Source: Angiostrongylus vasorum (Eukaryota > Nematoda > Chromadorea > Rhabditida > Metastrongylidae). From it: a DNA stretch of 64,000 bases. Positions 57,060 through 64,000 of the stretch are shown piece after piece. The stretch is from contig JADANN010000361.1 in assembly GCA_018806985.1 (NCBI GenBank), forward strand, positions 370,949-434,948, in the 5' to 3' direction. The translations under genes were made by a program, and so were the position numbers. Below the pieces are notes generated by a model. That model made no database searches. It worked only from the letters and a program-made list of their open reading frames with translations, and was not told where the DNA came from. Positions within the stretch are counted from its first letter, which is position 1. Each line of letters starts with the position of its first letter.

Positions 57060-57735
57060 AAATTCTGTACCCACTTAGCGTCAGCTAGGAAAAAAGGGCA
57101 GTTCGTAAGAACATGTATACAGACATTTCCTGTTTTTTCGAGGCATTCTGCATATCGCGCAGATTGCGTACCCTTGTGCTCACTTGTTAACTCAGGTGAG
57201 ACGCTATTCTTGGTAGCGGAGCCATTTCCTCTCGTTTCTTCGACTCGACCGCTTGACCTCAACTCTTCCCAGCTCCACTCACCTATCTCACTTGTTCCTC
57301 CTTTTTTCTCAATCTGTTGAAGCAAAGTTACCATTCTCAATTACCTCCTTTACCTTCTTTCATTTTTATATCATGCTGCTGTACTGATTTTATTACTATC
57401 TTTGCTGTTTATACTCACTTGCGTGTGATATCGATTTTTCTCCATTCTTGAGTGAACATTGGCATAGAAAGGTTGCAACCCAATATCACAAGCCAAATAC
57501 TTAACGATAACCTCGTAAGACCCTACTGGCAGAGCAAGAACATCGATAATCAGCGCAACCAATTCACAAGCTCGATTTCGTGCTCTGACTTGATTTTTAT
57601 ACTATATGTATTGATTTGTGTTCTATAGAGCTAAACATGTCACATAATAGCGTCGACTTTATTCGCATTTCCTTGTCATTCACTCCAATTACTTGTGATC
57701 TCCCAGCCACCGTCTAAGATTGAATTTCTAGAAGA
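57060..57735. other. upstream region, nothing firm
   Basis: The T-rich sequence before the next gene may contain its promoter, but no element can be defended. Confidence 0.35.
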
Positions 57736-57741
57736 CCCAAC

Positions 57742-60646
57742 ATGCAGTCGTCCGATTTGGATGTGTCTGACTACCTGCTCGAAATTCCCGAAGCGGAAAT
57801 TGATAGTGGCATCGTGGCAGGTAATTTAACCCAATCTGGATTGTTTTTTAGAAATAACAGGACCAAGTTGCAGGTGTTAAATTAAATATACATTGCAATT
57901 TCTCATCAAGAAACTTCTGCATACAAAATAAGGCGGCGAAACTTTGGGCTCAGTTGCATTTATATTTAATAAGACTTAATTTGATATAATAATTTCATGT
58001 GAACATTTATTTTTTCGCCTATATTTTTGTGCTCAGTCTTTCTGCTGTCCACATATTATATATACACACACTCATTGATACTTGTATATGTATGTGTATA
58101 TATACACATATACACATGTCTTGTAAAGGTAGCGTGTGGCGCAGTTGTCGGATGCGCCCTGCAGTACGCATGGGATCGATTCCGCCGGCTATGGCCCACC
58201 AAGCCTTGCATCCCTTCGGAATCGGCGAATTGGTACCAGACTTCTCTGGGAGGATAGTAGCACTGATTCGATACATTGGTAGCCCACCGGGAGTCATTGT
58301 GAAGGCCAGATATGCATTCAATCACCTCCAATGATGTTCAATGAAGCCGAATGCATGGTGCACCCCCTCAGCGATTGATCAACGCCGAGAGCTTTTAGCT
58401 TTTATATGTATTGTGTTGTTGCGTAGCAGGCAAAGTGATGCTACCAATTGTGTACGTTGTGCAAATACATCTACTCTCACTCTGAAGACGAACAACTTTC
58501 TCAAGATTTCATACAAAGCGATTTCCTCTACTGTGCCGACGTCACTGAATGAAATGTTTCTTTCAGCACTCATGAATGATCATGAGAGAGAAGAACAAGC
58601 GTATGATTTTATGAATGCCATCACAGCCGATGAATTCCCGTTTGCTAATGGTGGAAGTCCTATTGTGCTTCCTACGGTACGAAACGCTACCATATTATCT
58701 TACTAAGTTTTTTTTATTTAACGTTTAAAATAGGATAGGTTTTGGAAATACTTATTCCTTCTCATCCGTGTATCTCCCTCACTGAGGTATCACAGTGACG
58801 GATAGAGGGTTAAACACGGGCAAAAGCGACCTCGTGCAAGGCGTAGAGGACTCTACGCAGTGGATTTCTTTTTTTCCGTTCGCCTATTTGGCACTTAAAT
58901 GTTTACGTTTGACGTAGTCGTGCCTGCGTTCGTGGGTGTTATCTCGCCCATACTGTTTGTATTCTACCAGCCCAACTTCGAGAAAATCTTAGCGAAACGA
59001 TTACGGCAGAGAACTAATGCCAACAGGTCGACGAAATGCGCCGCAAGCTGCTACAACAATGACAGGCATTAGTCCATGGAAAAGGACCAATCTTTTTCCA
59101 CGACAGTGCCTGGGCTCACGTTGCTTGACTACGCTGTAGAAGTTGAACGAATTGGGCTACGAAACTTTGCCTCATCCGCCATATTCATGAGACCCCTCGC
59201 CTACCGACTATCACTTCACGCACCTTTACATCTTCCTACGCGAGAAATGCTTCACCAACCATGGTGACGCAAAAAGGAAAATGCCTTCAACGAATTCATT
59301 GCTTCCAGAACTCCAGAATTTAATGCAACTGAAAAAAGGTAAACTTGTTTCTCGTTGGCAAAAAATGTGAAGACTAAGATGATTGATAAAGTTTTGTTTC
59401 AAACAAGTTATGACATCTTAGATAACATAGTTATAAACAGGGGCGGATAGCACAGTGGTAGTGGTGTCCGTCATGACAAGCATGGTGCTAGTTCGATTCC
59501 GCTCCTCTCCAACCAAGCCTGTCATCCCCTCCGGAGTTGCTAAATTAATACCAGACTCGTCTGGGAAAGAATCGCTCGCTGCAATCCATTTGGGAGCGCT
59601 CCAGCCCGACTATCTCAAGACTCCAGGGAGAATTGCTCGACTAGTATTCTACGACGTTCAAGATGAAATGACATTCGTCAAGCAACAACCGAAGTCACAC
59701 GTAAAAGTTGGAAGGTCTCCGTGGAGAGTGGATGCGGGGAAATGAGAAGTGCTGGGAACTACACAGTAGACGTGAAGACGGGTCAAACCAAATAAAATAG
59801 AAAATTAAAAGAAAATTGGTTATAAACGCTCATTTATTTTCGAACAGCCTAATATCAGCCGAGTCGAGGTCTCCCACTCGAAGCCGACTAAATTTTATTA
59901 GTAAACTCTTGGATGGTCAATTTAAAGAAGTACAGTGATAGATTAGTCCACATGAAGAAATAAACAAAGTAAAACAAAAGGTTTCTTTTGCCTCGAGATA
60001 ACCAGGAATTGCGATTATTCACAGGTTATTACTTAACAATGTAGCAGATTAGCGTGGTAATTCTAAACCGTCTGGTATGTTAATACTGGAATTCCCAGTT
60101 TCTTAAGGTGTGTTAGAGAACTACCGGTATTCTATCAAATTTGGGCTCTTCAGATGGTGGAAAAGCTTTCGTTGTCGAATGATTTAGACTCGTCTATTCG
60201 AGGCGACATCGAAGAGCTGATGGTGATCTCGTTTATTCGTACTCATAGATAATAGTTTCATCTCTACATTTCCTCATTATTTCTTTTACACTGGTAAGTG
60301 TTCTAGGGAGGATTCTAACGATTCGGTCGAAGTCCCACGAAGTTTTCGAAGAAGAAAAGGTAATTGTAGATGACTTAATAGGAAATAATGCCCTATCCTC
60401 ATATGGAAGGGAACACTCTGTTTTCATCTATCATATGCACCCGTAAGCTTGCTTATATATGTATGTGCACATATATATGTAAATATGTATTGCCCTAATG
60501 CATGCTCACATGCGTACATACACAAATAAGTGTTCCAGACATTATTCTACGATTCGATGGAAAACCTGCGAGGGTTCGAAGACGACGAGGGAACTGGGGA
60601 TGAATTAATAGGAAATAGTGGTCTATTGGGATGTGAACAGCGACAA
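57742..60646 (+). CDS. unrecognised acidic protein, 5' exons
   Basis: Four exons agree in phase: 57742-57820 (MQSSDLDVSDYLLEIPEAEI, donor GTAATT), 58567-58676 (acceptor TTTCAG; LMNDHEREEQAYDFMNAITA, then DEFPFANGGSPIVLPT, donor GTACGA), 60154-60222 (acceptor CTTCAG; MVEKLSLSNDLDSSIRGDIE, donor GTGATC) and 60539-60646 (acceptor GTTCCAG; TLFYDSMENLRGFEDDEGTG, then DELIGNSGLLGCEQRQ, donor GTATGT). This gives 122 residues so far, strongly acidic, with no signal peptide. The 3' end is not found: an RTE starts 50 bases later and the gene may resume beyond the window. I do not recognise the family. A transcription-related or adaptor role is only a guess from the acidity. Confidence 0.55.
58045..58115. 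repeat. TA/TG-rich simple repeat
   Basis: TATATATACACACACTCATT and TGTATATATACACATATAC in intron 1, just before a SINE. Confidence 0.7.
58122..58405 (+). repeat. SINE family A, full-length copy
   Basis: The best-preserved member: box A GTGGCGCAGTTGTCGGATGC, box B GGGATCGATTCCGCC, core GAATTGGTACCAGACTTCTC then TGGGAGGATAGTAGCAC, tail CATTCAATCACCTCCAATGA, GAATGCATGGTGCACCCCC and TTGATCAACGCCGAGAGC. It lies in intron 1 of the acidic-protein gene. Confidence 0.85.
58750..59345 (+). pseudogene. mariner-like transposase relic
   Basis: Broken plus-strand frames give mariner signatures: CQQVDEMRRKLLQQ, then LVHGKGPIFFHDSAWAHVA (the block around the second catalytic Asp, usually HDNARPH), and later REKCFTNHGDAKRK with NEFIASRTPEFNAT near the C-terminus. 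Cut-and-paste mariner transposases use a DD34D triad. Stops and shifts make this copy inactive. It sits in intron 2 of the acidic-protein gene. Terminal inverted repeats were not identified. Confidence 0.75.
59440..59805 (+). repeat. SINE family B, full-length copy
   Basis: Head GCGGATAGCACAGTGGTAGT, box B GCTAGTTCGATTCCGCTCC, CAACCAAGCCTGTCATCCC, core TAATACCAGACTCGTCTGGG, GCAACAACCGAAGTCACACG, tail GAAGTGCTGGGAACTACAC and AGTAGACGTGAAGACGGG with an A-rich end. Confidence 0.85.
60290..60375 (+). pseudogene. decayed duplicate of the 60.54-kb exon
   Basis: AAGTGTTCTAGGGAGGATTC, ACGATTCGGTCGAAG, TTTTCGAAGAAGAAAAGG and GACTTAATAGGAAATAATGC align with 60529-60625. One inserted base relative to that exon puts a TAA into the expected frame, so this copy is probably skipped. 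Confidence 0.5.
60455..60525. repeat. TATG/CATA simple repeat
   Basis: ATATATGTATGTGCACATAT and neighbouring alternating purine-pyrimidine sequence between the two related exons. Confidence 0.6.
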
Positions 60647-60930
60647 GTATGTGCTTTTATACATGATATCTACCAATATTCGTGCCACATTCATCACCTG
60701 CCGTCCCACTGATCGTCGAGTGACTCGAGCGAGCACCATTAATTCTTCCATTTTCCCTGTCGTGTGCAAGGCTAGCCCAATGGGTTCTGCTCGTTCTAGG
60801 AACTTATTCAGCATCATACCTCTCTTCTAGGCTTTTCGTGAAGAACTCTGACCATCAGGTCGGTGGTCTTCCTCCACTACGTTTGATACCCCAAGGAATC
60901 GAGTCACCAATGGCTCTTATCCAGTGGTTG

Positions 60931-62570
60931 TCATTCATACGCGTTACGCGTCCAGCTCACCCTATCTTCGACTGTTTGACGTATAGAAGGGCTCCATTGA
61001 TTTTTGAACGCTGTCGCAGGTCGGAGCTTCGAATCCCCCACACTCACAAGTGTGACACGGGATACTCTTAGCATCGTCCTTTCGACTGCGCGTTCAATAA
61101 CGCTGAGTGATATTTCATCCTGCTTACCAACGACCAGGTTTCTGACGCATAAGTTAAGGCAGGATGAGTCGTGGACTGAATAAGGTGGGTGCGGAGTCGG
61201 ATGTTCTTTGTTTTGTTCACTATATCCTTGATGCTTTTGAAAGATCCCCAAACCAGTAGTTTCGTTCTGCTCAACAGTGGAGCTAAGTCGTTCATCATGT
61301 TGATTTCACAACCAAGTTTGACGTAGCTCATGCAATCCAGGACATTTATTCCACTGAGCGTGAACAAGGCATGCGTATCGAATCGATTCCTCATGGACAT
61401 CGTTTTTGTGAGATTTATTCGAAGACAAATCTTTTCACAGGCTTTGTCAAAGCTGGAAATAATTCGTTCCACTTGGCCAATGTTTGTTGTTATAAGAGTG
61501 ATGCCGTCATTAAAGTGAAGATGGTGTAATTGTCAACCACCGATCTTCAATCCCATGTTGTCTTATTCCAGTATTCGCATGACGTTCTCGAAGTAGGCCG
61601 TAAATAACTTTGGCGAGATGGTATCGCCTAGCCCTCACCTCTTTTGACGTCAATGATAATATCGTCGTAGAATGGTGATACCTTGGTTGTGAAATTTTTT
61701 GTACAGCTCACGAAGAGTCTTCACGTACTGAGTAGGGACTCCTTGACTGTCCAAGGGCTTCCATGAATACTTCTTTCTGAACTGAGCCAAAAGCCTTTAA
61801 ATCGACGAAAGCGAGACAGAGCGGGCTCTTGTACTTTCGTGGTACTTCGGTGAGTATTGTTATCTTATGGATGTCGTTCATCGTACTGGATCGTTTTCGA
61901 AACCGATCTTACTTACATGGCAGTCCTTCGTCCAGTGTTCTGTCAATCCTGTTTAGGGTGACTTGAGTGAAAGTTTTCAGACGTCAGACAGCAAGCAAAC
62001 TGGAAGATAATTTCCATTGACTAGGGACCCCTGAATTCAGACAGGTAACGTGTGAAATGGAGACGCCAGAGTGTATACGAGAACGTGCGGAAGGTTCTTC
62101 AGGGTGTTCAGATCTTATACTGTCGGGGCATAGTGCTGTTCAATTTTTCACCGACCAAATAGCATGTAGGATTTCGGGAACGAGAACCGATGGTAAAAAC
62201 ATAGCCATCCTCCTTTATTTCATACGTGGACAGGAGGAGGCGGCTGTGAGAGAGATCTGAGTAGTAATTGTGAGTGATTTTCTCTATTGTCTTTCTGGAT
62301 GCTATTATTGTAACGTCTGGGCGTTGGAGTGAAATCGTCTTGGTTTCGTAATTGGCGAAGCTTCGGTGGGCTTTGCGAATACTTTTTTCCGGCATCTGAT
62401 GCTTCGCCAATAACTGCTGCTCTTCTTTGTTTAAGAACTTCTTTTATCGGCTGTCTACATTGTTTTGTAAGTTGGGACGCGAGTTGGCGGTTGCCTGCAG
62501 CTCGTGCGGGTTCACGTTGGTGTATTAGCTCGAGTGTTTCTGGAGACAGACGTCTCTTGGTGACTTTCAA
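60931..62570 (-). pseudogene. RTE reverse transcriptase, broken
   Basis: Minus-strand pieces are KRRLSPETLELIHQREPARA and NRQLASQLTKQCRQPIKEVL (62220-62570), EKIICDHYS-type linker text in 62108-62410, ACEKICLRINLTKTMSMRNR then SYVKLGCEINMMNDLAPLLS (61068-61472), and LTYASETWSLVSRMK with a C-terminal basic region. The central catalytic box lies between 61480 and 62040 but is not in one frame. Confidence 0.75.
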
Positions 62571-62668
62571 ATTCTCAGTTTCATGGCGCTAGAAAGTGAA
62601 GATGTGGAAGAAAGTCGATCATATTCCTCGTCGATGTTATAGAGAATGGAATCTTTTCAGCAGCCCGA

Positions 62669-63420
62669 CTAATTTATTGTGTAAATCCTAGTTTTTGGTG
62701 GTTCTAGGTCTTCGTTTTTTGAATACCCGCACTTCTCCTCCTTTCTGGGAGAAAAGCAAATCTTGCAGAATGAGGCAGTAGTCTGGTCCTTGTAGAGCTT
62801 TGGGCGAAAGCGAGGTCGGTTAGGCAAAACCTTCGATATACTATGATATGTTCTACTTCGTTTGTGGTTCTCTCCTCTGGGAGGCTCCCACTTCCAGCGT
62901 TGAAAGTGGGGCTTCTGGAATTGCGAGTTACCTCGAATGGCTTTGCTCGTTGATAAACATGGACAGCCGCTCACCCCGTTCGTTCCATTCTTATCCGTGG
63001 GTCCCAATGTGACGTTCGTCTTGGTCCAGTCCTAGCTTTAAAATCTCCAGTGATGACCTTGAAGAACGTATGGTCCTTTCTGTAACTCTTCTCCTAGTCC
63101 ATATAGAACTCTTCGACTTCTCCTTCTTCATAGCTCATAGTTAATGTCAGCGCGTAAATGACGAAGATTATCAAAGCCGATATTAATTCACGTCTCTTCA
63201 ATCGTAAACGTCCGATTCGAGTTGTTAGTTGATCGAAATAATGTATATTCTTGGCGAAACTCATGTTGAGGAGAATGCCCATGTCGCTTTCCTCTCTATT
63301 GTCGCATGTTTCGAAGAACATTTCCTCTCCGGTGTCATATGCGGCGTTGAGCGGATGGTGTCATCTCGTCCTGGCCAGTCTGATGACGTCGTACCTTAAC
63401 CCTCTTGTCTGCATGATTAA
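62669..63420 (-). pseudogene. RTE endonuclease, broken
   Basis: Minus-strand pieces are MFFETCDNREESDMGILLNM, FDQLTTRIGRLRLKRRE and SYEEGEVEEFYMD (63094-63321) for the N-terminal half, and KAIRGNSQFQKPHFQRWKWE, then PRGENHKRSRTYHSISKVL (62669-63007) for the second half. Same domain order as at 45.5-46.3 kb. Confidence 0.75.
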
Positions 63421-63807
63421 GTCTTCCATCGGGGATTCAGATGCAAATGTGGGTGCATTGTAGGTAGACGTCGTTACCTTAATTCTCTGCAATTATGGCA
63501 GTTTGGAATTGCCCTAAGATTTTAGCAGCCTCTCCGTACTTGTCCTGCCTAGAGCTGCCGAATTGGGGGGGCTCTTTCGGGGGTCAGGGGAATGAGACCC
63601 GTATATTTTCACTGCGTTTAGTTTTTTGATATGCAAGCTTTCGGCCTCTTAACTTGTAGAATTCAATGCGTATAAACGAGAACACACTCAAGTACGCATG
63701 CATGAATGCGTCTTCGTAAATACGGAAAGTATGTAGTGAGTCCATTTCCTGGATCCACCTGCGTCTCAGGGAAGCAAAGGTCGCATTTGGTCCGCGATTA
63801 ACCCCTA

Positions 63808-63882
63808 TCCGCCACCTGGGGACGCGCCACGTAGCCTCGCGACAAACCGGCTCAAGATCCCTCATATGAGGAAGGTCCGTGG
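63808..63882 (-). repeat. RTE leader, left arm of an inverted repeat
   Basis: TCCGCCACCTGGGGACGCGC to GGAAGGTCCGTGG pairs with 63926-64000. It is the 5' end of the minus-strand RTE. Confidence 0.85.
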
Positions 63883-63925
63883 ATGTGCATGTATATGCAT
63901 ATATATACATATGTATATTTATGTT

Positions 63926-64000
63926 CCACGGATCTCCCTCATATGAGTTATCTCGAGCCGGTTAGTCCCAAAGCTACGTGGCGCGTTCCCAGGTGGCGGA
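63926..64000 (+). mobile_element. second RTE 5' leader, opposite orientation
   Basis: CCACGGATCTCCCTCATATG to CGTTCCCAGGTGGCGGA is the reverse complement of 63808-63882 with a few changes. It marks the 5' end of another RTE that runs rightwards out of the window. The 43-base spacer between the arms is TA/TG-rich. Confidence 0.75.

Larger units (their letters stand above)
60695..63882 (-). mobile_element. RTE LINE, near full-length
   Basis: The 3' end is at CCCACTGATCGTCGAGTGAC and the 5' leader ends near 63882. All parts are present in order on the minus strand: leader, endonuclease, linker, RT, C-terminus. Frames are interrupted several times. It is inserted directly behind an exon of the acidic-protein gene. 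Confidence 0.8.

Noticed and set aside
1..64000. Bacterial operons, CRISPR arrays, phage or plasmid functions
   Set aside because: Spliced exons, LINE, PLE and SINE content and base composition point to a nematode nuclear genome. No direct-repeat arrays with spacers occur.

Overview
This window looks like nuclear DNA of a clade V (strongylid, hookworm-like) nematode. The evidence is a multi-exon gene of the nematode MOLO1 (modulator of levamisole receptor) type, short exons joined by T-rich acceptors ending in CAG or TAG, an A+T-rich background, and heavy loads of RTE-type LINEs, Penelope-like elements (PLEs), tRNA-derived SINEs, fold-back elements and a mariner relic. No bacterial features, CRISPR arrays, rRNA genes or free-standing tRNA genes were seen. 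Genus and species cannot be fixed from the sequence alone.

Host genes, all reconstructed by eye from exon phases and splice signals. (1) 22.5-31.6 kb, + strand: a small coiled-coil protein with at least four exons and a possible alternative first exon. (2) 33.88-43.28 kb, + strand: a seven-exon MOLO1-domain type I membrane protein with signal peptide, Cys-containing ectodomain, one C-terminal transmembrane helix and a short tail. It is the best-supported gene here. Its 5-kb second intron holds PLE, SINE and other repeat remnants. (3) 57.74-60.65 kb, + strand: the 5' part of an unrecognised acidic protein, with a mariner relic and two SINEs in one intron and an RTE element immediately 3'. (4) 53.4-54.3 kb, - strand: weaker exons resembling the C-terminal half of a PH domain. 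A few isolated exon-like pieces lie at 47.75, 48.82, 49.53 and 50.63 kb.

Mobile DNA. RTE LINEs on the minus strand lie at 0.13-0.72, 0.87-2.1, 15.0-17.5, 43.4-46.9 and 60.7-63.9 kb, with smaller pieces elsewhere. None has an intact reading frame. The 15-17.5 kb copy lacks the endonuclease. At the right edge two RTE 5' ends face each other head to head. The best PLE is at 6.53-9.26 kb: a minus-strand RT and GIY-YIG endonuclease between 665-bp inverted copies of its own 3' end, flanked by a 13-bp target duplication. PLE remnants or PLE-derived fold-back elements lie at 17.7/18.9, 25.0-25.4, 29.4-31.4, 34.9-36.9, 48.2-48.7 and 56.4-57.0 kb. Most end in a hammerhead-ribozyme-like core, often as opposed pairs. 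Two SINE families share a central core but have different tails. A 370-bp unclassified repeat occurs five times, and a separate long-hairpin fold-back family occurs at least twice.

Most stretches between these features show nothing I can support and are marked as such. Exon boundaries are inferred from sequence only, and repeat edges are approximate to about 10-30 bases.
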